Shown: positions 19,965 through 33,455, numbered from the stretch's first letter. The stretch: 64,000 nucleotides of DNA from Maylandia zebra (GCF_041146795.1 NC_135170.1:35641659-35705658), one strand, 5' to 3'. Made by a program: numbers and translations. The notes: generated from the letters alone by a model not told the origin.

Positions 19965-20603
19965 TGTAATCCGATCAGTGACGTCTGCCTTCAGAGCCAA
20001 TCAGATTACCAGGGGGACGGTGACTGTTACAAACAGATGAGTGTTTCTTCTCGTTTATGGTAAAAGTTCCAAGGAGTGAACGTAGTGACAGAAAAGCTTA
20101 CAGACGCAGATCCATTATTAAATGGAAAAAGGAGGAAATGAACATTAGAAGTGTCAACAAGTTTAATCAGACGGGAGACGACGGCTGTTTGTAGTAAAAC
20201 CACACAAGAAGAATCAGGATTTACCGATCACACTGACGTTTACGAGATCATACGAGGAGCAAACCTGTACCCGACCTGTAAGGACAAAAGATCAAACTAT
20301 ATATAAAAAGGTAGAAATGTTTTGTGTGAAGATGATGATAATCGGTTTAAAGGGAACAGAAATCATCCTCTAGGATTAGCTTCATTTTAAGGAGTCCCAC
20401 AGGGATCAACATCAGGCCCATTTCTGTAAATAAACCTTTGTAAAGGTCGCAGGTTGAAGTTACCTGTACAGGTGTCAGTTTTGTGCTTCAGACTTCAGGA
20501 AGTTTGGGAATTATAGTTTTCTGTTTGAATTTTAAATTTAATGCTAATCATAAAGCAAAGCACATCTCAGGTTTGTTTTAATCACCAAACTTAGAAATAA
20601 ACA

Positions 20604-20667
<64 letters not shown>

Positions 20668-22106
20668 TATAAAATGAAATTGGAATTACTCGTCTTTATT
20701 TCTGAGTCAGTTTTGTTTAATACATCCTGATAAAAGTCTCGTAGTTATGTCATCATCAGCAGTTTGCGTCTCTGTGGTTATTCTGGTCTTTTCTAGCAGG
20801 CCTGGACGTCTTTGTCGTCCTTTGGACAATTCACGTCTTCTCAGTTTGTCTCTTGTCTTCTTGAGTCTTAGTTGTTTGCATTTCACTAGGATGTGTTTGT
20901 GCGTCTTCAGTTGTTTTGTCTTTCTTTGCAGCTGTTTGCTGTTATTTTTCATCTTTTCATGATCATTTTTGCAGCTTCATCTCGTCTCTGATGTAAGTTT
21001 GTATCTATTTCTTGTCGTTTGTGTCTTTTATTTTTTTCAGGCCTTCAGCCTGTTTTTCACTCGTTCATTTGGAGCTTCATTGTAGTTGTTTGGTTTGTCA
21101 CTTTAATTGTTTCACATCCTCTGAAGTTTCCTTTCTGGCCGATTTTTCTCCTCGTGATCTTTTTGATTCTCTCGTCATCTTTTGCTGCTTTTGTATTTGT
21201 TTCGTTGGTTCTTGGTGTTGTTACTTTAGCTTGGAGCATTCGCTTTCTGCTGCTTCTCTCAAATCTTGGCAGATGAAGTAGAAACACGTTCTTAGACAAA
21301 CTAACTGTACTTCGTTTTCTTTTTAACTTAAGAGCAGCAGTCCTGTTCATGACGCCCCGTTTACTTGACGTGGACTCAAACCTGCGTGTGAAGGCTTTGC
21401 TTGACATAAGCTTCACTGGATGCAGCCTTGGTGAGCGCTCACACACAGGAATCACTGTAACACAGCCTCCTTTGTGTTACAAATGTAAACATTTCAGCTC
21501 GCAGCTTGAGCTTCAAATACCGTTAAAGTAAAATGACTCATTAGGCAGAGTGGATTATTATTGGATCATATTTACTGATTAATCAGTGGATTTCACTCTA
21601 ATGGTCTGGATGAGTCGTGCACCACTCGGAGAATCATTCAGCTTCATAAGAAGTAAAGTGGTGTGGAGTACAAGTCACATATTTAAATGCAGAAATACCG
21701 TTGAGTAGAATCAGAGCATAACATAGTACTTCAATAAAGTCTATTAAACTCGAGTAAATGTACTCAGTTACACTCCACCACTGCTCTGAGATTATCGGGA
21801 CTAACGGCTTCGCTAATCTGGGTCCTCGGTTCATGCGTGATGTGGAAACTTCAGCTTTAGTCAGACTGATGTGAGGATGCAGGTTCGACCGAAGGAGCAG
21901 GAAGTGACGAAATACAACATGTCACATGACCAGACTCACGGGAGCATCAGTCGCTCCACGGTCGGAGGAGACATGAGCTCACAGGACAAAGACACATCAC
22001 AGTGGGGCAGGTGGGTGCAATGACATTTACAGACAGCAGGTGGCAGCGTTCAGCAGCTTCACGTGACATCATCAGCCCCTCTGCATTTCCTGTCCGCGCA
22101 AATTTA
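19965..22106. other. Intergenic, tlcd3b 3' UTR candidate region
   Basis: No gene is supported here. An AATAAA at 20429-20434 is a plausible tlcd3b polyadenylation signal. A long (AAT)n tract lies at about 20604-20667. Reading frames in 20747-21455 on both strands are hydrophobic or Lys/Arg-rich shadows of T-rich DNA and show no domain. Confidence 0.4.
20604..20667. repeat. (AAT)n microsatellite
   Basis: About 20 uninterrupted AAT/ATA units downstream of tlcd3b. Confidence 0.92.
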
Positions 22107-23365
22107 CAGTTTTTTCTGATTGCTTAAGCACATTTTTTGTAACTATTGGCTAATTTTGCAAAACTCTTCACACAAATAAGAAAACCTGTCACCCAATCAT
22201 CAAAACATTGTAGTTCTCTTGCAAAAGCAAACACAGCTGGATTAACTCTACACACCTTCGTAAAAATGGTGTTTCCGTATCAAACAGTACACACAAGCCA
22301 TCATCTACTAAGCACACAATGCGCCAACTGCACACTGATGGTATGAATACAAAACACATCTGGCTTTTGCTTTCTCTGTGCACAAGGTAGGCTATGTCAG
22401 TGTGAGCTCATACTTCTGTCATAGATCCATAAGCATAGAGGGATCCAAACTTCAAGTACTGCTGTTTATTCAAACACATCAAAACAAACACAAGTGTTTA
22501 TTTCCAAGTATAGGATTATTTGCAATCGCCATAATGACTCTATGGGTTACTTGGTCTGCAGTGAACATGCTTCCTCTGCCCCAGCATCTGGTCATCTAGC
22601 AATTCTGTAAAGTAACAATTTCAGTATTTTTACATCAATGGTATTGGTGTGTTTCTCATTGGCATATGGCAGTGCTACAGATCTTTGTGCGAAGTGACTG
22701 TACTAACCGATTCTCATTTCAAGATGTCCTTATGGTACTTGCTACAGTGTAGCGGCTCGAGTTAGGCTGGACCCGTTGGCCAGCTACCCTCAGGGTCATT
22801 CCACGGTTGATGACATGGTCCACTATTGTAGCTCTGATGTCATCAGCAATTCTCTTTCTTACTCTTCCTACCCTTCCTCTCCCCCCTCCTCGTCTTCCTC
22901 TTGCTCCTCCTTGTCCTTGTCGTCCTCTTCATCCTACTTCTTCACCTCCACGTCCTCTTCCTCGGCCTCCTCTACTTCTCACTCTTCCTGCTCCCTCCAT
23001 TGTACTCCGCACACACAGCTTACCTGTATTATAGTGCTTAGGCTGATTGCAAAGTGAACTAATTATCTAAAAAAGTTTTCACATGTGAAAGTGTGCCAGA
23101 CAGTTGGCAAATTAGTGTTAATGATAGCCATACATGTGTATACTTTTGCTAGGAGTGTGTTGGAAATTTGGTAATTGAGTGTTGTGCAGTGAATTGTGCC
23201 TACAGTTTTGCAAAGTGTGTGTTACAAAATTGCAAACTGAGTGCAAAGCAGTTTTTGTGCTTTTAGTTTTGCAAACTCAGTGAGTGGTTTTGCTATAAGT
23301 CTGAATAGTTTTAGAGATTGTGCTACAGGAATCACAGTTAGGGTTTAAGCATTCAGAAAAAACTG
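22107..23365 (-). mobile_element. IS630/Tc1/mariner-type DNA transposon, internally deleted, copy A
   Basis: The termini are cagttttttctgattgcttaa and its near-inverse (ttaagcattcagaaaaaactg), flanked by TA on both sides, as expected for Tc1/mariner-like insertion. On the minus strand a short N-terminal transposase remnant remains: a Gly/Arg-rich start and then a helix-turn-helix read as DDIRATIVDHVINRGMTLRE (about 22725-22860), followed by frameshifts and a stop. The DDE catalytic part is missing, so the copy is non-autonomous. Copy B at 28365-29645 is nearly identical by eye but inverted. A and B have different flanks, so they are separate insertions. Confidence 0.78.
22725..22860 (-). pseudogene. 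Transposase N-terminal helix-turn-helix remnant, copy A
   Basis: The minus strand reads as a homeodomain-like HTH with VDHVINRGMTLREAG and QRVQPNSSRYTVAS. Upstream lies a Gly/Arg-rich leader that is out of frame with it. The same remnant is present in copy B. The family is recognised from this HTH pattern; the catalytic core is absent. Confidence 0.6.
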
Positions 23366-26300
23366 TAACAGCCAGCCCCCTGGTCAGTAGATCTCAGCGC
23401 GTGAACGACCGCAGAAACCATCAGACATCAGCACGCGGGAGGTTGTTGATGACGACAACAATCACAGCGTCAACGCACAATAAAGTGGGACACACACTGA
23501 CAGACACGGCCCACTCACGCTGACCTCTGAAGCTTCAGGTAAACATACAAACAGGAGTTCGAGTTACACGCACAGTTTCTTGAGCCTCCCACATTAATAA
23601 CATGATCGCTGCTCTGATTTCACAGTTTCATCATTAATCATCGTTGGTTATTAATGATGAAACTGTGAAATCAGTCTGAACACGAAGCACAGACACAGTT
23701 TAAAAAAGAGGGTTCAAGTCTGAACATCCTGAATTTGAACACCTGTCGATCTGTGATGCTTGTTTTTCTGGTTTCAGTAGAAACACCAGCAGGACACGTC
23801 TCAGCTCCTCATGGCAAACATCCAAAGGTCTTCCTCAAAGTGGCGACACCCTCAGCATCAGAAGCCCTGCTCCTGCTTTCAGCAGAAATAACTCTAACAC
23901 CTTTACTCAGGTTATTTGATCAAAAAGACGTTTCCAGCTGACAGACTGGCAGCTTTGCTCTTTAAACCATGTCACTCAGCAACATATGAAGCTGAGCTTT
24001 TCAACCCTGACCTCAGTTTTAAATGATCGCTGGAAAGAAAGGAAACAAATTATAGGATAAAATGATGTAAATTAAGATTTGGCTGAAACGAGATGACTGA
24101 TCACTGTGACAATTTATTGATTTTCAGTTGATCCTCTTTGAATCAGTGCTGTCAGATAAACATGACGGATTTAAAGTCGAATGTTCTCAGAAATCAGAAG
24201 AAATCGTTCTGTGGATAAACACAACTGCACCTTTGGCCTCAGCAGCTGAGAGTCTGGTCAGCAGCACAGCTCACATTTAAAGTTACAAACGTCACATTTT
24301 CACTGACAGTCCTGTTTCTCTGCAGCTCTGCATTTCACCCAGTACTTCATATTTGTTGTACTTGTACATTTTTTTATTGAACAGTTTAAACTTGTGAGAA
24401 CTGACTGATCCTTTTGTAAACTCCTGTTTAAAACCTTGTAAATAAACTGAGGCTGACCTCATGCCCCAAACATCTGTATTTAAGGTGGACTGAACCTCAA
24501 CTTGGGCCAGGTTACAGTCATGTAATACCAACATTAACCACACGATGGAGCAGTGTCAGCAGACTCGTTCAGATCCCCTGATCAGGAAACCGCTGCCCCC
24601 CGGTGGTCAACGTCTTACTTCAGGTTAGCAGAGGGCATTTGCTAGATTTAATCTGCAGATTATTTTAAAGTAATAAGATTAATAACAGGTTTCATTTACC
24701 AGCGTAATTATTTTAACCTAAACACAGAAAATGAGGATTTCTCTTCTTATAACCAGCAGCTGTATTTTCCCCTTTAATAACTCAACGTTTCAAAGAGGAT
24801 CCGTTTTTCTGACAGGACTTTAAAATCACGACTCATCAGTAATTGAATATTTATTATTTAACCACAGGTTCATCGTCTCACTTGGGGTCATCTAACAGTT
24901 TGTTTCTTGAAGGTCCAATCAGGGATGAGGTCTCCAGCTCAGCTGTGACTGAGTCCTGTATCCTCCCTGCTCTTTGAACCGATGCTCTCATTATTACTTG
25001 TCCCAAATAAATGAATACAAACACTGTTAAGACTTTTTCACATGAAGGAATAAAAGCATCTTCATAATGTGAGTAAAGGTCAGTTTCTGCCCTCAGACTG
25101 CTGAACATTTTAAAACGAATGTAAATCAGATTTAATCATTCAGTCTCAAAGATCTTTAAACACAGAGAAACAAATAATTGTAATGGAGTATTTTTCAGCC
25201 CTTCAGCAGTTTCTCATTAAACGTTTCAGCCCCGCCCCCTCACACGTCATCCATCCTGTTAAATGAATACAAAAAATGCAAAATTGTTGTTTGTTGTAGT
25301 TTAATTTTTTCCCCCAGAAAGAAACCACAGCATTCATAGAACTTACATCAATTCAGCTCTTTGTACACAAATCCTGTTCTCCCAGTTCAGTCACGTGACC
25401 ATGTTTGTTGTCCTTTTAAAATCCAAGTTACCTTCGAACCTCAGACTGCAGGAAAAAAACCCTCTCATTGGTCTTTTAAGTCTTTAATGTCACAACCTTA
25501 AAAAAGAGCAGGGTGACCTGGTGTCCTTCATCAGGACCAGTTTAACCCCAGTTTGGACTCTGGAGGTGGAAAGGCCGTCAGCGGGTCAGTGCAGAGATGT
25601 GGAAAAGCATTTGTAAATAAAACAGCCTACACAGACACAGCAGCTGGAACACGTTTCAGAGATTAGGACAGGAAATGAACTCAAACATCAGAGACGTCAG
25701 CCTCGTCACGCTCACCGCCTTTACAGAGTTGGGAAAGCCGCACTCGGGGAAATATTTACACCTCAGCTTCACCAGTTTGACCCAGTCAGAGATGTTTCAC
25801 CTGCTGCATGAGAGCTTTCAGGCTGAGCACACTCACCACAGTCACACAGCTGACATACCTGCAGCGAGGAGCCAAAAAAGCTTTCAGGAAAAGTGATTTT
25901 ATGCAGGAAGACTAAACCCACAGGCCCGAGAACCATCACTTCAACAGCAAACCTACAAAACACTGACGTCTGTAAGTGTGCTCACATCCCTCTGGGCTTT
26001 GCAGGTCTATATCCTGCTTGTTATTCATGCTGTAATTTATGGCAGTTCATGGAGGACGAGTCTGGAGCATGCCTAAGAAACTGTCCCCATCCCTGCTCTT
26101 ACGTTTACTGCAGCAACATCTTTAAACCAAATAAGTCCACACAGCTCTTCATTAAACTTCTCTCTTTAGATGAAACTCTTCAGATTATTCTGGAAGGTGC
26201 CTACAGACATGATAATGAGGGTCTGAGCATCAGTAATGTTCTCGCTCAGGTTTATTATTAACATTTGTAAGCAGACCCGAGGCTTTGCTGACACCTGCTG

Positions 26301-28364
26301 GCCAGTTGTTGTACTGCGGTTGTCACACAGTCCTGAAGCTTTATATTTACTGTAAACATGATTAAATATGAGGATTTGAACGAATTTTAAAGACTTTGAT
26401 CTGTGGACACTGACATGCTCATAACTACTAGACCTTTTCCCAGCAGGTAAGTTTTTTTTATTTTTTTCAATTCCACCTTTGACTTTGTAGTTTGAATCAG
26501 TCGTTATTGGCTCAGGTCGTCCTGTATAACCCCGCCCTCTAGACGTCATCCTCATTTCATATTCGGGGACAGATTTGTTGACTCCTGGTTTAAACTTACT
26601 GCAGAAGAATAATCAAATCTAAATAATTTGCAGAGAGTTTTTGGAAGATGGCAGGTGTTCAGACAGAACGCTCTGAATAAAATTTGGTTTTTTTAAATAA
26701 GTATTTTCTTCTCTGTGGTTCTGGAGGATTTTTCCAGGTGAACCTTTTTTTAAAATCCAGTAACGTCAGTTTGTTCTTAAATCCTGACTTTCTCAGGTTG
26801 GTTGTTCACCTTAAATTAAGAATAAATCAGAGACTTGCTTCCAGCAGAGTGAGAACAGTGAGCATGAGGATTGTTCTAGAAACACATTGAGCTGCTTTAA
26901 AGCTGCAGAGCCCGTCTGAATATTTGTACCTTTAACAACAAGTTTCTCTTTGATCGTCACTATAAATGTGAGGAAATATAAACATTACTCAGATTACTCT
27001 GGAAGGTAACTACAGATATTATAATTAAACAACATCTCTGAGTAGCAGGAGCTGAAGTGTTTCCGTGTCACTTAATCCAGTTTAAATATCTCTGAATTTT
27101 GTTCTGAGGGGTGGAGAAGCTCCCTGAGTCTCCAGAGAGCTCCACCTTTTTGTAATTCTAACAATATTTTCTTGTTCTCATAAATCCTGATTTCAGGATT
27201 ATTCCACAAGCACAGATTTTACTCCTGCTTTTAAAAATCACAAGATTTTACTTGTGAATCCCGTCATTCACATAAATCCAGTCAGAAGATGACGGCTTGG
27301 TGAGTTTTCCCTCTAACACCATAAATGGATATTGTGCGCAGAACCTTGACCAACTCTTTGTATGACATTTGATAAAATAATCAGAAACAGACACAAACGG
27401 ACACAGAGAGACTTTTTATTAGTATTTTATTTTTCCAAGATGACACAAAGTAAAGATCAAAACAGCGCTGACTCAGGAGGACTCTTCATGCTCAGCTCCC
27501 CCGCCGGTCCACCTCACAGAGTCAGGTGTGTTGTGATGTTTGCAATCCAGCCTGCAGCATATTCGCTGCAGTGCTGCATCTGAGCTCGATGAGTCTGCTG
27601 CCTTAGGTCTTATATTGTCCTTCCAGTGACTGTCAGACAACACCAAATATGGCCCAAAGAAAACCTGCAGCACCTGCACAGCGACCACAAAGTTCTGTAC
27701 AGGAGAACTAACCGGCTAAAAGGAGGCCCAACATGAAGCTATTCAAATCCAGAACCTTCTCACTGTGATGCTGTAATAACACCCTGCCACCCAAACACCA
27801 TCATAAAAAGACAAAGAAATAAGAGAAAGATGAAGGAGTGTAAAACGACACAACAGATACTAGAGGGCTAAAAAAGAGAAAACAGACCAGAAAATAGATA
27901 AAAACAAATGTAAAAGACACAAAATAAGTAAAACATGATGAAAATTTACCATGAAGAGAAGTGATGGGCACAAGAAACTGAAAATCATAAAAACACTGAA
28001 CTAGCACAAAATAATGTGAAAGGCCCACAGAGCGACACCACACGACTCCAAAGAGCTTCATGGCTGCAGTCAGACACACAACGACACTAAACGGACACAG
28101 ACAGACTTTTTAGTTGTTTTGTTTTGTTTTTGGAGGTCTGATGATCCCCAGTTTGATTATTATTTATGATATAAGCTGTTAAAGCCACAAATGTCTTCAA
28201 TGTAAAAAAGAATAATAATAATAAAAAAAAATACTGATTTAAATTTGATGTTCATGTTTTTTTACTTGTTCTTTGCACTGGAAAAAAATCATATGTTTTG
28301 ATTTGTCAATATATACATTGTCTGGCATAAACATGCCAAAACAATAAAGTGAGAGTGAAATATA
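23366..28364. other. Gene-free segment between the two inverted transposon copies
   Basis: Five kilobases with no exon or domain I can support. It holds a perfect 25-bp-arm hairpin at 23614-23674. Reading frames of 60-130 codons occur (for example 25893-26261 on + and 26166-26555 on -), but they show no domain and no splice-linked partners. The base composition is moderately AT-rich. Confidence 0.4.
23614..23674. repeat. Perfect inverted repeat (hairpin), 25-bp arms
   Basis: Positions 23614-23638 are the exact reverse complement of 23650-23674, with an 11-base loop. No gene or recognised element contains it. It could be the remains of an inverted duplication or a very small palindromic element. 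Confidence 0.9.
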
Positions 28365-29645
28365 CAGTTTTTTCTGAATGCTTAAACCCTAACTGTGATT
28401 CCTGTAGCACAATCTCTAAAACTATTCAGACTTATAGCAAAACCACTCACTGAGTTTGCAAAACTAAAAGCACAAAAACTGCTTTGCACTCAGTTTGCAA
28501 TTTTGTAACACACACTTTGCAAAACTGTAGGCACAATTCACTGCACAACACTCAATTACCAAATTTCCAACACACTCCTAGCAAAAGCATACACATGTAT
28601 GGCTATCATTAACACTAATTTGCCAACTGTCTGGCACACTTTCACATGTGAAGACTTTCTTAGATAATTAGTTCACTTTGCAATCAGCCTAAGCACTATA
28701 ATACAGGTAAGCTGTGTGTGCGGAGTACAATGGAGGGAGCAGAAAGAGTGAGAAGTAGAGGAGGCCGAGGAAGAGGACGTGGAGGTGAAGAAGTAGGATG
28801 AAGAGGACGACAAGGACAAGGAGGAGCAAGAGGAAGACGAGGAGGAGGGAGATGAAGATGAGGAGGGGGGAGAGGAAGGGTAGGAAGAGTAAGAAATAGA
28901 ATTGCTGATGACATCAGAGCTACAATAGTGGACCATGTAATCAACCGTGGAATGACCCTGAGGGAAGCTGGCCAACGGGTCCAGCCTAACTCGAGCCGCT
29001 ACACTGTAGCAAGCACCATAAGGACATCTTGAAATGAGAATCGGTTAGTACAGTCACTTCGCACAAAGATTTGTATCACCGCCATATGCCAATGAGAAAC
29101 ACACCAATACCATTGATGTAAAAATACTGAAATTGTTACTTTACAGAATTGCTAGATGACCAGATGCTGGGGGCAGAGGAAGCATGTTCACTGCAGACCA
29201 AGTAACCCATATAGTCATTATGGCGATTGCAAATAATCCTATACTTGGAAATAAACACTTGTGTTTGTTTTGATGTGTTTGAATAAACACCAGTACTTGA
29301 AGTTTGGATCCCTCTATGCTTATGGATCTATGACAGAAGTATGAGCTCACACTGACATAGCCTACCTTGTGCACAGAGAAAGCAAAAGCCAGATGTGTTT
29401 TGTATTCATACCATCAGTGTGCAGTTGGCGCATTGTGTGCTTAGTAGATGATGGCTTGTGTGTACTGTTTGATACGGAAACACCATTTTTATGAAGGTGT
29501 GTAGAGTTAATCTAGCTGTGTTTGCTTTTGCAAGAGAACTACAATGTTTTGATGATTGGGTGACAGGTTTTCTTATTTGTGTGAAGAGTTTTGCAAAATT
29601 AGCCAATAGTTACAAAAAATGTGCTTAAGCAATCAGAAAAAACTG
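28365..29645 (+). mobile_element. IS630/Tc1/mariner-type DNA transposon, internally deleted, copy B
   Basis: Same element as 22107-23365 but in the opposite orientation, with TA on both flanks (28363-28364 and 29646-29647) and matching inverted termini. It is about 22 bases longer, the difference lying in the purine-rich Arg/Gly/Glu stretch around 28840-28880. From 28733 the + strand starts MEGAERVRSRGGRGRGRGG and then reaches a TGA. The helix-turn-helix (about 28900-29035) is in another frame and also ends in a TGA. Non-autonomous and decayed. Confidence 0.78.
28733..29035 (+). pseudogene. Transposase N-terminal remnant, copy B
   Basis: The Gly/Arg-rich start at 28733 stops after about 23 codons. 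In another frame the HTH reads IRATIVDHVINRGMTLREAG and continues to STIRTS before a TGA, followed by NENR. These breaks match those in copy A, so both copies probably descend from one already defective source. Confidence 0.6.
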
Positions 29646-30341
29646 TAAAAGATGCCTGAAACAAATTATTCTCAGGTCTTAGATGTGAAGATTTGCTGCT
29701 TTCCTTTAAATTATTGACTAGTTATCATTTAGTGTTCATAAGACTTGATTAAAAACAGCAGGAAAAAGATGTAATGTAATGTTTTCAGTGACGCTGCGTG
29801 CAGATAAACAGAATCAACCTTTTGGGATTTCCTTACCTGAATGATTGAGCATGCATCAAGACGTTGATTTATTTTTTCTTTTTACGTTTATTTATACGTT
29901 TTTTTTTAATCAGCTGTTTGATGAAAATCTAGTGGCTGTATGGTGAGTCAAAGGTACAGTTTTTCTCATGTTAAATTTGGAACTATTCAGAAAATCAAAA
30001 GCATATTGTGGGATAATCTCAGAGGCGATATGTCAGTAATTACAGGGTAATTGATTCAGGTCTTTCAGAAATATGGGGAAATTATAGTTATAGATATTAC
30101 TCTTATAGTAATATCACTTCTACAGTAACAGTAAATGGCAAATCTTCCTCTTACTAGTAGAGCAGTTTTTTATTTAAAGAAATACACAAAATAAATTCAA
30201 TAGACTGGCTTTTTTCCATAACGTTTTATCGATGTCTTAAAATATTGAGTTTGTATTTCGTGTATTTTCTAATGTTTTAATATCGCTTTTTAATTTTTTC
30301 TAATTCCGATTTAGAACAATTAACGTATTAATATACTACAA

Positions 30342-30372
30342 TAACGTTGTTGTTGTTGTTGTTGTTGTTGTT
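30342..30372. repeat. (GTT)n microsatellite
   Basis: Trinucleotide run upstream of sh2b1; its minus strand gives a meaningless poly-Asn reading. Confidence 0.9.
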
Positions 30373-31184
30373 GAAAATAATCATCATTATTGAGTCCAGC
30401 TGTTTTGCTGTCATATAAAGGCTGCACTCCTCGACCTGCCAACGATCGCGAGATTGAGGCCACTGCGAGAAGAACGGGTCCAGGCAAGGCATAGCAATAT
30501 TCATATTTAGCAGCACGAGCAGCAGCAACAATAATAACAAGCAGTTTGTCCGGTTATGTAGGCAGGAGGAGAGATGAAACGCATGGTGCCAGCTTCAGCC
30601 AAAGACACGGATGGAGACACGGGACTGTGATCTGCAGGTACACGAGACGCCGCGCGCTGTGCTCAGGAAACACTGATAGCTAGGTTTATTAATAGCTAGC
30701 TAGCTAGCTAGCTGGCTAACGGTTAGCTTAGCTCGCGGAATGTTTGGCTACAACTGCTGTGGGATGATTCAGTGTGTGGTCGTCCTCTCTCTGACCACTT
30801 AAACCAGCAACAGCTGACTGAACACAGGCGCGACTGAGGGGCAGGTGCGTGGGCACGTCGAGTCTGTGGGGCTAACGGTGGCCAGCTAACGTTGCACGTC
30901 TTTAAAGAAGCTGAATGAGCACACTGCTAGTTCATGTTAGCATGCTAACGAGCCACCTAACGCTGCTGTGAGACGCTCTGTTATCAATAATCTGTAATCA
31001 ATAATCAGGTGCTGGGGGAAGTGTTCGTGTCTTTTTGTCATTAAGGTGAAAGGTAACAGCGGTCAAAATAAAATGATACTAAAAACCGTTTTAATGATGT
31101 TTTTAGGAATAAAATGATCAATAAATCAGTTTTCGAGAACCCTGTGAGCAAACAATCTTTAATATACAAAAACTGGAACGTTTG

Positions 31185-31960
31185 GTCTTTGGACAGGAGT
31201 GTGCAAAAGTCTTACATCATCTTATGTCTTTATATATTGTAGGAAAAAAGGAAATGAATGTATGGTGCATTAAAACGTGTGCCAAGCATACATGGAAATG
31301 TAGTTAATAAGCCAAAATTGGGAGTGTAATTCTAGTGAGATTAAAAGTATCTGGTGTGAGCGCCTTTATTCTTCAGCGTAGCCAGAAGTTTCTGTGAGGA
31401 TCTTCAGGAATCGTTCTTCAGGCTTCTTGAAGGATAGTCAAAGCTCTTTTGGATGTTTCTGCCTCTTTGTTCTGTTCTGTGTCAGGATGATCCCGGACTG
31501 CTTCAGTAATGTTGATCCATGACTGATAATACTCTACTATTGCTCTCTTCAGGCCGTGTTTGGCATCTTTGTCAGGCTGAAATCATTTTTCCCCGATGGT
31601 TTTGCACAGTTGATCAAACTCTGATGGTGCTTTTCAAAGATCTCAAACACCACTGACTAAAATGCAAATGAGAGCCTCCACTGTGTTTTATATGTAATGT
31701 GGCATAGCTCAGCCTTAACTCCCCGCTTTCCCTTAAGAACTGATTCTGGACAGCCAGCCCTCTGAGGCTGCAGTGAACGTTAGACGGTCAGCTGAAGGTC
31801 CAGATGCAAAAACACCATCTTGTCTTTCAAATCGTGATATCTTCTGTACTTTAGATTCAGCCACTGAAATAAGAACAAATGTATTTTTGTGACAGGCAGC
31901 TGGTGACAAAGAGCCTAAAGATCGAACTTTTTTTCCTATGATGTGTGGACACAGCACTGG
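31185..31960. repeat. Possible old DNA-transposon remnant
   Basis: The stretch from aggagtgtgcaaaagtctta to about 31690 resembles a decayed transposon arm commonly seen in fish DNA. I cannot confirm terminal repeats or a transposase frame, so this is a weak call based on sequence style only. Confidence 0.25.
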
Positions 31961-33455
31961 TTCATCCCTTGAGTCAGGAGTCTTTTTATCTTTGAGTGAT
32001 TAATAGGTCAAAGTTCAGAGTCTTAACAAAATCTCAGGTACAAGGACTGGACTGGAAATGAGTGAAATAAAAACTTTAAAAGACCTTCAGAAATCTGGAG
32101 GCTCCCAGTAAGCGAAATTTAAAGAAATGAGTGGCTTAAAACTTTATACCTGTACCTGTCGATACCGAATGCTTAAATGCCCTCAAACTTCAGAAACTGA
32201 AGATTTTTAGTTCAAAGTATGACACGTGCTTACGATGAGACATCTGTCATCCAAAAGACTTCCTGTTACAGCAGCCAAAACATTAAACGCAGCCTATAAT
32301 AAAATCACTTCAAATGGAAGTTAAATAAAAAAATGTAACAAAACTGAATCATATTCAAGAATCTAAAATAAGAACCAAACTCAAAACCCCTAAAATTCTT
32401 TGAGCAATATGAAGGAGCCACAACACGGATTCAACGATGACGCAAAGTTTTACATGACGAGTCTAAAGAAGGAAAAATTAAAAACTCGACGTTAGAAGGT
32501 AGACATGATCTCGAGAGGCGTCCAGTCCAACATGAAGGCACGATGAGTGAAATAACCGCTGGCGACATGGGCGGGTCCTGAGTTGACCCTGCCTCAGCTT
32601 CCACTTGATTACCAATGAGAGTGCAGAATAGCACTGATGGGCATGATGCTGTGGTAAATCTGGCAGCTGAATCCTGCGACGTTTGTGAGCAAAAACGAAG
32701 CATGACTGAACCACTTCCTGTCTCAACATCACCCTAATGTTAAATTTGCATCTGTGACAGTTATTTACAAAAATTAACTAAAAGAAATCGCTCTTTCAAA
32801 ATGATCAGATCAGTTTTATATTTTTATTAATCTGGATGTTGGGAAAATCACAGCAGGTATTACAAAAAGTGAAAGCTGAGCTCGCGATTCAGCGACGCCT
32901 CAAACCGATTGTCGTGTCGTTTCTACGTGTTCTGATCCCAACGGCGCCACTGTTCACCTGATCGGCGCTTCATGTGTGGGTCTGTTTCCCATAAAAAATA
33001 TTTGAATCACAAAGATTTTCAGACATTAAAGGCCGTTGTTGATCTCTGGCATGTTCGTCATGCTTCAACAGTTGCAGTGTGCAGACGCTGTTTCTGCTCG
33101 TGTCACTAACGTTTTTTCCCTTCTCTAGGATGTGGCGGCGCTCCTGTCATACAGACAGACATTGAAGAAGAGGCGGACCTTGTGACTCGTCTAACCTCAG
33201 ACGGCACGTTTCCTGTGTGGGAGCCTCTTTGGTTTTTTCTGGCTGAAGTCTTTAGTCTCATAAATAATGTAGCAGAAGTTTGACCGCCTCTAAACGCCGT
33301 CATTATCGTGGTTTGTTGTTTGTTCTTCTCCCTCGATGGGGCAGAGCTTCACCCTCGTTTGTAAATTGGTAGACTGATGTGGTGCAGGTGCCCCCCCACA
33401 CTGAAGTAATCTGACTGATCATTGAGCCCCTCGGCGCCTCACGCCTTTCAGGAGG

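Larger units (their letters stand above)
29646..33455. other. Intergenic region and probable sh2b1 promoter / 5' UTR
   Basis: No coding gene is supported. A (GTT)n run lies at 30342-30372. A CpG-richer stretch around 30560-30950 ends one segment with ctgtgatctgcag followed by gtacac, which could be the donor of a non-coding first exon of sh2b1. A possible acceptor (ttctctag) lies at about 33122-33129. Both are inferences from position. Reading frames at 31733-31957 and 32431-32732 (-) show no domain. Confidence 0.35.

Noticed and set aside
21019-21455. Hydrophobic + strand and Lys/Arg-rich - strand frames
   Set aside because: T-rich DNA read in several overlapping frames; no domain, no splice partner, no conserved motif.
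22776-23057. Ser/Pro-rich frames on the + strand
   Set aside because: They are the antisense of the purine-rich Arg/Gly leader of the transposase remnant in copy A; the same shadow appears on the minus strand of copy B (28673-28975).
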